Assembly: GCA_934511165.1 (NCBI GenBank)
Contig: CAKSWA010000040.1
Span: 1 to 18,659, forward strand
Direction: 5' to 3'
Origin: an uncultured Oscillospiraceae bacterium
GTDB lineage: Bacteria; Bacillota; Clostridia; Oscillospirales; Oscillospiraceae
DNA: 18,659 nt
The notes under the pieces were generated by a model, which had not been told where the DNA came from, made no database searches, and saw nothing but the letters and a program-made list of their open reading frames with translations. The position numbers and the translations under genes were made by a program. Below are positions 1 to 6,771 of this stretch, in pieces; position 1 is the first letter of the stretch; every line of letters begins with the position of its first letter.

Positions 1-81
1 AAATTCAAATTTCTGGAGCAAAGATATACTGGATGTAAGTTAAGATACTGACATTCTAAAATTGTAAACCACCTATTAAGG

Positions 82-122
82 GCAGCTGTTTTCAATCATG
101 GAAACGGCTGCTCGTTTCTTTT
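82..122 (+). terminator. Rho-independent terminator
   Basis: A 12-bp stem with two G-T wobbles (arms 82-93 and 100-111) encloses a 6-nt loop and is followed by a T-rich run (TCGTTTCTTTT). The T run is only on the + strand side, so it would end a transcript coming from the left of the window. The 81 bases before it are AT-rich and show no gene. The stop codon of the truncated eamA reading frame lies inside this hairpin. Confidence 0.7.
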
Positions 123-741
123 AGCCATATGTACGAACGGCCGGTCCGCCGGCCAGAACAGCCGGCTGCCGGCGAAAGCGAAAAGCCATGTATAAAAATT
201 GATCGTCTTGAGCGTATAGCCTCTCTGCATGGCGGTACGGCTGCAAATGCTGTATATGGAGTAGCTCAGCCCGCTCCCCAGCGCCAGAAGAACGTCCTTC
301 AGCGGCGGACGCGCTCCGCTGAGAGTCCCGGAGCACAGCGCACAGCCGCCAAATGCCAGCACTGCGGCCAGAAGTTTCCGCACCGTAAGGCTCTCCTGAA
401 AAAATCCACGCCAGAAGGATCACGAAAAAGGGCCACGTAATGCTGATGGTTGACACCACAAAAATCGGCATTATATTCACCGCCGTGAAAAACAGCGTGG
501 AATACAAAAGCTGTCCCACCGCGCCGGTGCCGAGAAAAATCCAGAGATTCTTCCACCGGATCTTCAAAACGAAAGCTCCCACACGGATCGATATGACGAA
601 ATAAAGGACTGTCGTGATCGCGAAACGGCAGGCGCCGATTTCGGTAGAGCTCATACCTCCCTCGGTCAGAATGCGGCCGAGCATCCCGTTCGTCCCCGCA
701 AGGCAGCCGGAGAGTATGGCATAGAGTACGTATTGGTTCAT
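96..741 (-). pseudogene. EamA/DMT-family transporter, frameshifted and truncated
   Basis: Inner-membrane permease of the drug/metabolite transporter superfamily; the substrate cannot be read from sequence. The N-terminal part (from 741) contains hydrophobic helices and the typical end of the first EamA repeat, AWIF followed by a Glu. At the A-run 399-404 the frame changes: the upstream frame runs into unrelated sequence, while the -1/+2 frame continues with ESLTVRKLLAAVLAFGG, the expected start of the next helix. The continuing frame ends at 96, giving about 214 residues against roughly 290-300 for the family, so the last helices are missing. A good ribosome binding site (GAGGAG) precedes ATG 741. 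It is divergent from the LacI-type regulator, which may have controlled it. Seen: frameshift and early end. Inferred: non-functional remnant, although a base-calling error could explain the frameshift alone. Confidence 0.8.
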
Positions 742-794
742 GTGTCTTTCTCCTCAATCGATACGGCATGCGCGGCCACTATCGCCTGAGTTTC

Positions 795-823
795 AGTATA
801 TATGCTGCTTCCCCTCCTGTAAA
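795..823 (-). promoter_or_regulatory. Putative sigma-A promoter of the EamA gene
   Basis: Read on the minus strand, TTTACA (818-823) and TATACT (795-800) are separated by exactly 17 bases. It lies about 55 bases upstream of the eamA start. Confidence 0.6.
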
Positions 824-836
824 ATCGAAACGGCGG

Positions 837-852
837 AAAGAACCGGTTCTTT
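837..852. promoter_or_regulatory. Perfect 16-bp palindrome in the divergent promoter region
   Basis: AAAGAACCGGTTCTTT is a perfect palindrome between the two divergent promoters, 13 bases upstream of the eamA -35 box and 26 bases upstream of the lacI-proximal operator. Its sequence differs from that operator. It could be a binding site for another regulator; no binding protein can be named. Confidence 0.35.
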
Positions 853-878
853 TTCGGAAGCGCGGCGATTTTTGAGAA

Positions 879-892
879 GTTATGCGGATAAC
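879..892. promoter_or_regulatory. Putative LacI-type operator, lacI copy
   Basis: GTTATGCGGATAAC has 5-bp inverted arms (GTTAT/ATAAC) around a GCGG centre and ends two bases before the -35 box at 895. The same motif recurs at 2003-2016, again two bases before a -35 box. The conserved position and sequence support a true operator for the adjacent LacI-family protein. Confidence 0.6.
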
Positions 893-894
893 CT

Positions 895-923
895 TTGACA
901 TATCGGCGGAAGAACCATAAAAT
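895..923 (+). promoter_or_regulatory. Sigma-A promoter of lacI-family gene
   Basis: Consensus TTGACA (895-900), a 17-base spacer and TAAAAT (918-923). It is 38 bases upstream of ATG 961 and is flanked by the operator at 879-892. Confidence 0.75.
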
Positions 924-925
924 GG

Positions 926-940
926 AATTATCCGTTTATG
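926..940. promoter_or_regulatory. Possible second operator half-site downstream of the -10 box
   Basis: The stretch 926-940 contains TTATCCG, the reverse complement of the CGGATAA half of the upstream operator. It overlaps the expected transcription start. The other half is poorly conserved, so this is a weaker auxiliary site at best. Confidence 0.3.
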
Positions 941-960
941 TATTGATCGGAGGAAAAGCC

Positions 961-1967
961 ATGGCGGAGCGCGTGCGGATCTGCGATATTGCCGAAGAGC
1001 TGGGGCTGAGTGCGGCGACCGTTTCCAACGTGATCCACGGCAAAACAAACAAGGTCTCGGCGGAAACGGCGGAGCGCGTAACGGAGCTTCTGGAAGAGCG
1101 GCAGTATATCCCCAGCATGGCGGGCATCCTGCTCGCCCAAACAGCTCCAGAATCCTCGGCGTTTTCGTCAACGACCACCCGAAGTACGAAGGCCACACGC
1201 TCGACGACTTTTTCATTGCCTCCTCGCTGAACTGCCTCTCCGCGGAGATTGAGCGCCGCGGCCAGTTCATGATGGTGAAGAGGGCTGCGTGTGCCGAAGA
1301 GATCGTGCAGTTTGCCTCCATGTGGAACATGGACGGCATCGTTGTGATCGGTTTCTGCGAGCAGGACTACGATCTTCTCCGCCGCCGGATGCGCATCCCG
1401 TTCGCGGTGTACGACGGCATCTGCCGCTCACCGCGGCGGTTTTTGAATCTCACCATCGATAATTTCGATGGCGGCTATCAGGTCGGGCAGCATTTTCGCG
1501 CGCTGGGTCACGAAACCGCCCTCTGCCTTTCGGATAACGATATCGGCATCGACCGCGACCGCATGGCAGGGTTTTGCCGCGGCTTCGCGCCCGGGCGCGC
1601 CGAGCAGCTTATCGTCCCCATGCAGAAGGCCGATCGGTGGGCGTTTTACTGGGAAAAACTGGAGGCATTTCGCCGTGCGTCGGCGGTTTTTGCCGTGTCC
1701 GATGCCTACGCCGTCGATCTCATGGCCTTTCTCGCGGAGCAGGGCATTTCCGCGCCGGAGGACATTTCCGTCGCAGGGTTTGACGATACGCCCGTGTGCG
1801 AAATGCTCCGCCCGGCGCTCACGACGGTGCATCAAAACGGCGCGCTGCGCGCGAAGCTCGCCGTAGACACGCTGCGAGAGCTCAAAGAAGGACGCGCCGT
1901 CGAGACGGAGATCAAGCTGCCCGTTTCGCTGGTAATACGAAAAAGCACCGCTGAGCGCAAACGGTAA
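961..1967 (+). pseudogene. LacI-family transcriptional regulator, single-base frameshift
   Basis: DNA-binding repressor of the LacI/GalR family. The N-terminus has the classic helix-turn-helix (ICDIAEELGLSAATVSNVI, about residues 7-25) and hinge region. The periplasmic-binding-protein-like effector domain follows and ends with the typical DISVAGFDDTPVCEML motif and a conserved ALTTV stretch. The frame breaks at AAA 1139-1141: adding one A restores QNSSRILGVFVNDHPKY and a continuous protein of about 335 residues, the normal family length. GGAGG at 949-953 sets the start at ATG 961. It is divergent from the EamA gene and directly upstream of MATE; shared operators point to autoregulation and control of MATE. 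It may be a real mutation or a homopolymer sequencing error; the otherwise intact length favours the latter or a very recent event. Confidence 0.9.
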
Positions 1968-2001
1968 AACCGCACAAAAGCTCCACTTTTATTTTGTTTG
2001 T

Positions 2002-2017
2002 GGTTATGCGCTTAACC
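2002..2017. promoter_or_regulatory. Putative LacI-type operator, MATE copy
   Basis: GGTTATGCGCTTAACC is an almost perfect palindrome (GGTTA/TAACC arms) that shares GTTATGCG and TAACCTTTG with the operator in front of lacI. The core (2003-2016) ends two bases before the -35 box, exactly as in the lacI promoter. Confidence 0.6.
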
Positions 2018-2018
2018 T

Positions 2019-2047
2019 TTGCGACTTTCCTTCCCGGAATCTACAAT
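2019..2047 (+). promoter_or_regulatory. Sigma-A promoter of the MATE gene
   Basis: TTGCGA (2019-2024), a 17-base spacer and TACAAT (2042-2047). It lies 25 bases upstream of ATG 2073, between the operator and the ribosome binding site GGGAGG (2061-2066). Confidence 0.7.
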
Positions 2048-2072
2048 AAAGGAGAAATCCGGGAGGTGCGTT

Positions 2073-3416
2073 ATGAAGAGGCAGCAAACTTTCTTTCAAA
2101 CCGTCTGTGCGCTTGCGATCCCCGTGGCGCTGCAATCGATGCTGCAATCGTCGTTCGGCATGGTCGATCAAATCATGATCGGGCAGCTCGGCGAAGTTTC
2201 CGTGGCGGGCGTCGGGTTGGCGGGGAAATTCACATCGATTTATTTGGTCATTGTCTCCGCCGTTGCCGCCGTGGCCGGAATCATGATTTCGCAATATCTC
2301 GGACAGGAGAAGAGCGCAGAAGTCCGGCGAAGCTTTTTCACGAATCTTGCGCTCGCCGCCGTCATCGCCGGGCTTTTCACCGCCGTGTGCGCTTTTTTCC
2401 CGGAAACGGTCATGCGCGCCTATACCAAAGACGCCGCAACGCGGCAGGCCGCGGCGGAGTATCTGCGGTGCGTTTCCGGCACATTTCTCCCCCTGGCCGG
2501 GGCAGCGCTCCTTTCCACCGCGTTTCGCTGCGCGGAAAAGCCGCAGCTGCCGCTGTACGCAAGCATTTTCTCCGCGCTGCTCAACACCGGCCTGAACTAC
2601 GTTCTCATTTTCGGAAAACTCGGCTTCCCCGCGCTGGGCGTGACGGGCGCCGCCATCGCGACGGTCGTTTCCCAATGCGTCAACGTCCTTGGGATGCTGC
2701 TTATGGCCTTTCGCTGCCGCCCCGTTCCGACGGGCGGCGACGGCGGCGCGGCGCGGTGGAGCTGGCGCGCCTATCTTGCCATGCTGCTGCCCCTGCTCCT
2801 CTGCGAGGGCAGCTGGAGTCTCGGCGAGAATGTCTACGCCGCCATCTACGGCCACATGGGCACCGGCGCGAGCGCCGCCATGACGCTCATCAATCCCGTG
2901 CAGGGGCTGGTGATCGGCGCGCTCTGCGGCCTTTCGCAGGCGGCGGGCGTGATTGTCGGAAAGCAGCTTGGGCGCGGCGAGCGCGAAGAGGCGTACCGCT
3001 CGGGGAAGCGTCTGCTCATATACGGCGCCGTGGGGGCGCTTCTGCTCTCCGCCGCGGTGGTGCTGCTCCGCAGCGCATATGTGGACATCTACCGGGTGGA
3101 CGGCGCGGTGAAGGCGATGACGCGGCAGATCCTGCTCGCGTATGCGATTATCGCGCCGTGCAAGGTGCTCAACATGATCCTCGGCGGCGGGGTTCTCCGC
3201 AGCGGCGGGCGGACAACGTATATTATGGCCATCGACATGGCCGGCACATGGTGTCTCGGCGTGCCGCTCGGCCTTTTGAGCGCCTTCGTCTGGAAGATGC
3301 CGGTTTCCTATGTGTATTTCCTTTTGTCGCTGGAAGAGGGCTTTCGCCTCGCCGTATTTCTGGCGGTGTTTCGCCGCCGGAGCTGGATGGACCGTCTCGG
3401 CGGGAGTATGAAATAA
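2073..3416 (+). CDS. MATE family multidrug/metabolite efflux transporter
   Basis: Inner-membrane antiporter of the MATE (MatE) family, which exports cationic drugs or metabolites using Na+ or H+ gradients; the substrate is unknown. The 447-residue length is normal, with two homologous halves of about six helices each. Characteristic sequences are SSFGMVDQIMIGQLGE near residue 30, the helix-3 segment with SQYLGQ, and FGKLGFPALGVTGAAIAT near residue 180. The chosen start is MKRQQTFF at 2073 because GGGAGG lies 6 bases upstream and the promoter's -10 box excludes the longer in-frame start at 2019. It follows the LacI-type gene and carries the same operator, so it is probably induced by that regulator's ligand. 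A strong hairpin terminator follows the stop. Confidence 0.93.
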   Translation: MKRQQTFFQTVCALAIPVALQSMLQSSFGMVDQIMIGQLGEVSVAGVGLAGKFTSIYLVIVSAVAAVAGIMISQYLGQEKSAEVRRSFFTNLALAAVIAGLFTAVCAFFPETVMRAYTKDAATRQAAAEYLRCVSGTFLPLAGAALLSTAFRCAEKPQLPLYASIFSALLNTGLNYVLIFGKLGFPALGVTGAAIATVVSQCVNVLGMLLMAFRCRPVPTGGDGGAARWSWRAYLAMLLPLLLCEGSWSLGENVYAAIYGHMGTGASAAMTLINPVQGLVIGALCGLSQAAGVIVGKQLGRGEREEAYRSGKRLLIYGAVGALLLSAAVVLLRSAYVDIYRVDGAVKAMTRQILLAYAIIAPCKVLNMILGGGVLRSGGRTTYIMAIDMAGTWCLGVPLGLLSAFVWKMPVSYVYFLLSLEEGFRLAVFLAVFRRRSWMDRLGGSMK

Positions 3417-3426
3417 AAAATTCGAC

Positions 3427-3454
3427 GGGCGGCTCCGAACGGAGCCGCCCGCCT
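3427..3454. terminator. Bidirectional terminator between MATE and typA
   Basis: A 10-bp GC-rich stem (GGGCGGCTCC/GGAGCCGCCC) with a GAAC loop lies at 3427-3450. T-rich sequence follows on the + side (CCTTTTCCATTTT), and the minus side reads into ATTTTTTAT. It sits between convergent genes and can serve both. Confidence 0.85.
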
Positions 3455-3467
3455 TTTCCATTTTCAA

Positions 3468-5288
3468 TTATTTCTTGCCGTGGATGTTCTTCATGCGCTG
3501 GCTGTGGTCGAGAATGCGCTTGCGCAGGCGGAGATTCTTGGGCGTAACTTCAAGAAGCTCGTCGTCCGCAAGGAACTCCATGCACTGCTCGAGCGACATC
3601 TGGCGCGGCGGAATAAGCCGCAGCGCCTCGTCCGAGCCGGAGGCGCGGGTATTGGTGAGGTGCTTCGTACGGCAGACGTTCACCGGGATGTCCTCCTGCT
3701 TGGGGCTGACACCGACGATCATGCCGCCGTAGACCGGCGTGCCGGGCGTGATGAACATGACGCCGCGCTCCTGCGCGTTCCAGATGCCGTAGGCGACGGC
3801 CTCGCCCTGCTCCCACGCGACGAGAGAGCCGGTCGAGCGGCGCGTAACCTCGCCCTTATAGGGGGCGTAGCTGTCGAACACGGAGGCCATGATACCCTCG
3901 CCGTGGGTGTCGGTGAGAAATTCGTTCCGGTAGCCGAAGAGACCGCGGCTCGGCACGAGGAAGATGAGACGCATGCGCGCGCCCACGGGGGTCATCTCTT
4001 TGAGTTCGGCCTTGCGCGTGCCGAGCTTTTCGATGACCGAGCCGACGTACTCCTGCGGCACGTCCGCCACAAGCTCTTCCATCGGCTCGAGAAGGTTGCC
4101 CTTCTCGTCACGCTGCATGAGCACGCGCGGGGGCGATACCTGGAACTCGTAGCCTTCGCGGCGCATCGTCTCGATGAGGATCGAAAGCGACATTTCACCG
4201 CGGCCGGCAACATTGAAGCTGTCGGTGCTGCCCTCGACATCCGTGACGCGCAGCGATACGTCCTTGAGCGTTTCGCGGTAGAGACGGTCGCGGATCTGGC
4301 GGCTCGTGACGAACTTGCCCTCGCGTCCGGCGAAGGGGGAGTTATTGACGGAGAACGTCATTTCCATCGTCGGCGCGGAGATCTTCACAAACGGCAGAGG
4401 CTCCGGCGTGCCGACGGCGCAGATCGTGTCGCCGATGGTAACATCGCCGATACCGCTCATGGCGATGATGTTGCCCGCCGTGGCTTCCGTCACGGGAACC
4501 TTGGCCAGTCCGCTGAACTCATAGAGCGAGACAGCCTTCGCCTTGCGGGGCGCGGCATCCGGCGAATGGTAGTTGCAAACGGCGATCTCCTCGTTCTGGC
4601 GGATCGTGCCGCGCTCAATGCGCCCGATGGCGATGCGGCCGACGAACTCGTTATAGTCGAGCGAGGAAACGAGCATCTGGAAGGGCGCCGCGGTATCCTG
4701 CGCCGGTTCGGGGATATACTCAAGAATCGTGTCGAAAAGGGGCTGCAGATCGGTGCCCGGCACATCCGGCGAGTAGGACGCCGTACCCTGGCGGCCCGAG
4801 CAGAAGAGCATCGGGGAGTCAAGCTGCTCGTCCGTGGCGTTCAGATCCATCAGCAGCTCCAGCACCTCGTCCACGACCTCGTGAACGCGCTGGTCGGGGC
4901 GGTCGATCTTGTTGACGACAACAATCACGCGGTGGCCGAGCTCCAGCGCGCGGCCAAGCACGAAGCGCGTCTGCGGCATGGGGCCTTCGGCGGCGTCCAC
5001 GAGCAGGATGACGCCGTTGACCATTTTGAGCACGCGCTCCACCTCGCCGCCGAAGTCGGCGTGACCCGGCGTGTCGACGATGTTGATCTTGACGCCCTTA
5101 TAGGTAACGGCGGTGTTCTTCGCAAGAATGGTGATGCCGCGCTCGCGTTCGAGATCGCCGGAGTCCATCACGCGTTCGACGACTTCCTGATTTTCGCGGT
5201 ACACGCCCGACTGCTTGAGCATTTCGTCCACGAGCGTCGTCTTGCCGTGGTCAACGTGGGCAATGATTGCGATATTGCGTAGTTCCAT
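3468..5288 (-). CDS. typA: Translational GTPase TypA/BipA
   Basis: Ribosome-associated GTPase that assists 50S subunit assembly and stress or cold adaptation. The 606-residue length is normal. The G domain shows the P-loop AHVDHGKTT (residues 10-18), switch region RERGITI (48-54), DTPGH (72-76) and NKID (126-129). EF-Tu domain-2-like, EF-G III/V-like and the TypA-specific C-terminal domains follow, ending in RLRKRILDHSQRMKN. The start is ATG 5288, with GGAG at 5296-5299; the in-frame TTG at 5303 has no suitable site of its own. It is monocistronic, with an extended -10 promoter upstream and a shared terminator downstream. No anomalies are seen. Confidence 0.98.
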   Translation of the reverse strand: MELRNIAIIAHVDHGKTTLVDEMLKQSGVYRENQEVVERVMDSGDLERERGITILAKNTAVTYKGVKINIVDTPGHADFGGEVERVLKMVNGVILLVDAAEGPMPQTRFVLGRALELGHRVIVVVNKIDRPDQRVHEVVDEVLELLMDLNATDEQLDSPMLFCSGRQGTASYSPDVPGTDLQPLFDTILEYIPEPAQDTAAPFQMLVSSLDYNEFVGRIAIGRIERGTIRQNEEIAVCNYHSPDAAPRKAKAVSLYEFSGLAKVPVTEATAGNIIAMSGIGDVTIGDTICAVGTPEPLPFVKISAPTMEMTFSVNNSPFAGREGKFVTSRQIRDRLYRETLKDVSLRVTDVEGSTDSFNVAGRGEMSLSILIETMRREGYEFQVSPPRVLMQRDEKGNLLEPMEELVADVPQEYVGSVIEKLGTRKAELKEMTPVGARMRLIFLVPSRGLFGYRNEFLTDTHGEGIMASVFDSYAPYKGEVTRRSTGSLVAWEQGEAVAYGIWNAQERGVMFITPGTPVYGGMIVGVSPKQEDIPVNVCRTKHLTNTRASGSDEALRLIPPRQMSLEQCMEFLADDELLEVTPKNLRLRKRILDHSQRMKNIHGKK

Positions 5289-5332
5289 AATATCCATCTC
5301 CAAATGTAAATCCGATTCAAATCCAGCGCGGT

Positions 5333-5361
5333 ATTATACCACAGTCCATCGTATATGAAAA
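5333..5361 (-). promoter_or_regulatory. Extended -10 promoter of typA
   Basis: On the minus strand, TTTTCA (5356-5361), a 17-base spacer and a perfect TATAAT (5333-5338) preceded by TG-N, the extended -10 element. It lies about 45 bases upstream of ATG 5288. Confidence 0.8.
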
Positions 5362-5405
5362 GAGATTTTTCTCATTTTTCCTTGTTTTTCAATCAAAAAC
5401 GGTAA

Positions 5406-5498
5406 TTGGCCCCGCAAACGTACGAGCGAAGCGATTGCGCCGCGGCGGGCCGCGATCCCCTCAAACGGGAGACCCGTTTTGCAGCTCGCCCGTTTGAA
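5406..5498 (+). repeat. Structured two-hairpin repeat, copy 1
   Basis: This copy aligns without gaps to 14608-14670 over 5407-5469 (47 of 63 identical by hand count) and continues with a second hairpin. Hairpin 1 pairs CCCGC (5411-5415) with GCGGG (5445-5449). Hairpin 2 pairs CAAACGGG (5462-5469) with CCCGTTTG (5489-5496), and can alternatively pair with CCCGTTT at 5473-5479. Base changes between copies keep the pairs intact. It lies between typA and the distal end of the phage operon. It could be a non-autonomous mobile intergenic element or a structured RNA. Confidence 0.6.
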
Positions 5499-5500
5499 AG

Positions 5501-5547
5501 GCCAACAGAAAGGAGGATCGCCCCCGCCCTGTTGGGGTCGATCCTCC
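5501..5547 (-). terminator. Terminator of the phage operon
   Basis: Inverted arms GGAGGATCG (5512-5520) and CGATCCTCC (5539-5547) are extended by an inner CCCC/GGGG pairing. On the minus strand the stem is followed by TTTCTGTTGG. This is the first good terminator after the last phage gene (stop at 5687) and would protect typA from read-through. Confidence 0.6.
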
Positions 5548-5564
5548 GAGGAGAAAAGTATTGG

Positions 5565-5623
5565 CTCTCCGTCTGCTGTGCTGGGCAGACGAAGGTCGGA
5601 GAGATGGCTTTTTATCGAAAGCC
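5565..5623. other. Two further intergenic hairpins in the phage 3' region
   Basis: CTCTCCG (5565-5571) pairs with CGGAGAG (5597-5603) around an inner GTCTGC/GCAGAC stem (5571-5576, 5585-5590). A separate hairpin GGCTTT/AAAGCC lies at 5606-5623. With the terminator to the left they make a nearly continuous structured block between 5501 and 5623. No coding signal is convincing in 5362-5686. Confidence 0.45.
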
Positions 5624-5686
5624 CAACTTCCCCGCCATTATGATATTAGCGCAATTATTTTCTTCTGTCAAGGAATAATTTAAAAA

Positions 5687-6670
5687 TTAAATATTCTCTT
5701 CCGAAGCGCGGAGAAGCTTCCAGATTTCCTCCGCCTCATCGCTCTGGATATCGCCGGAGGCGAGGCGCGAGGCGATATACTCCACGGCGGCGTCCGTGCC
5801 GCGCTCGGCGTTGAGAAGGAGCGTTTCGGAAAGCGTGTCGGCAAGCGCCGAGCCCGAAGAGCCGGAAGAAGAGGCGTTCCCTCCGTTCCACGCGCGGCGC
5901 ACCGGCGCCACCCTGTCGTTTCGCCCCATCCAGATTTCCGCGAGATAGTCCGCCTGCTCCTGTGTGAGCCCCATGCCGACATAGCCGGAATAGTCGCCCG
6001 CCGCAGCGAGCAGCGCGGCGGCCTTGGCGGCCTCTTCGCGGCGCTGCCTTTCCACCTCCTGCCAGAGCTTGGCAAGACTTTCACCGTGCGCCTTTTTCGC
6101 CTCAGCGTCGGCGCGCTCCCGTTCGGCCTTCGCCGCAGCGAGACGCGCGTCGCGCGCGGAGTATGTCTGCGCCTCTTCGGCGAGGCGCGCTCTCTCGTTT
6201 TCGGCGAGTCCTTCGCCGTAGGAGTTGGCGAGACGCACCTGCGAGGACTCCGTCAGCCCGCCGGTGATGCCCTGCGCGGCGAGACGCTGCGGCAGCGTGC
6301 GGGTACTCTCCATATACTCGCGGTAGAGCTGGCGGTCGGTGTTTTTGTATCCGCCGCGGATGCGATCGATCGCATCCTGCGCGTCGTGCTCGGCAGCGTC
6401 CGCCTCGGCCTCGGCCGTACGTTTGTTTCCGGCGAGCGCGTCAGTGTACTGCCCGGCGTAGTATTTCTGCAAAATCTCGCTGTACGTCGGCCCGTTCGCC
6501 GTTGTGCCGGCCCCCGCCGGGCTTTTTCCCCCATCGTCTGCCCCGCTCGCTGCGGTGCCGGTTCCGGTCCACACCGTTGCACCCGGATTCTTCTTCTTTT
6601 TGCGCGATTCGTCCGGCAGCGTGCCGGAAGGGGTTTTTGTTTTCCGGTTGTCAAAGCGTTTGATCTTCAT
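5687..6670 (-). CDS. Phage structural protein of unknown function, coiled-coil
   Basis: The 327-residue product starts with a basic, low-complexity tail (about residues 1-60, Lys/Arg then Gly/Thr/Ala). A conserved-looking block follows around residues 105-150 (YKNTDRQLYREYMESTRTLP, then QGITGGLTESS). A long Ala/Glu/Arg-rich helix likely to form a coiled coil spans about 155-220, and the C-terminal domain is acidic. The TLPQRLAAQGITGG type of motif occurs in structural proteins of Firmicutes phages, from memory; I cannot assign a precise role. ATG 6670 overlaps the stop of the small zinc-ribbon gene (ATGA), and AAGGAG lies just upstream. It is the last gene of the phage operon and is followed by the terminator at 5501-5547. 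It might be an ejection or portal-associated protein, by position only. Confidence 0.75.
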   Translation of the reverse strand: MKIKRFDNRKTKTPSGTLPDESRKKKKNPGATVWTGTGTAASGADDGGKSPAGAGTTANGPTYSEILQKYYAGQYTDALAGNKRTAEAEADAAEHDAQDAIDRIRGGYKNTDRQLYREYMESTRTLPQRLAAQGITGGLTESSQVRLANSYGEGLAENERARLAEEAQTYSARDARLAAAKAERERADAEAKKAHGESLAKLWQEVERQRREEAAKAAALLAAAGDYSGYVGMGLTQEQADYLAEIWMGRNDRVAPVRRAWNGGNASSSGSSGSALADTLSETLLLNAERGTDAAVEYIASRLASGDIQSDEAEEIWKLLRASEENI

Positions 6671-6771
6671 TTTTTCTTCTCCTTATCGTATTTGATGCAT
6701 TTGGGGTTGCGGCACACCCATTGTGCCGCGGTCTTGCGCAGCATTTCAATGCCGCAGTATGGGCACTTCAT
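6667..6771 (-). CDS. 34-residue zinc-ribbon protein in the phage operon
   Basis: Small gene that is easily missed. It starts at ATG 6771, which overlaps the TGA of the portal gene (ATGA), and its own TGA overlaps the ATG of the next gene (AATGA). The product begins MKCPYCGIEML and contains a second pair VCRNPKC, giving CxxC and CxxxxC knuckles typical of a mini zinc ribbon, then a Lys-rich tail ending in KEKKK. The two overlaps on either side and the Cys spacing argue for a true translated gene. The function is unknown; small zinc-ribbon proteins next to portal or terminase genes are common in phages and may bind nucleic acid or other proteins. Confidence 0.75.
   Translation of the reverse strand: MKCPYCGIEMLRKTAAQWVCRNPKCIKYDKEKKK

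Noticed and set aside
1994..3547. A long + strand frame overlapping MATE in another frame
   Set aside because: It is out of frame with the MATE protein, Arg-rich, and lacks membrane helices or a binding site.
3480..5282. A 600-codon open frame on the + strand opposite typA
   Set aside because: It is the antisense shadow of typA in GC-rich DNA. The translation is low-complexity (many His/Arg/Val/Asp) and has no ribosome binding site or family motif.
5406..5678. A 90-codon + strand frame between typA and the phage genes
   Set aside because: It runs through repeat copy 1 and three hairpins, so the open frame is likely chance in GC-rich sequence.
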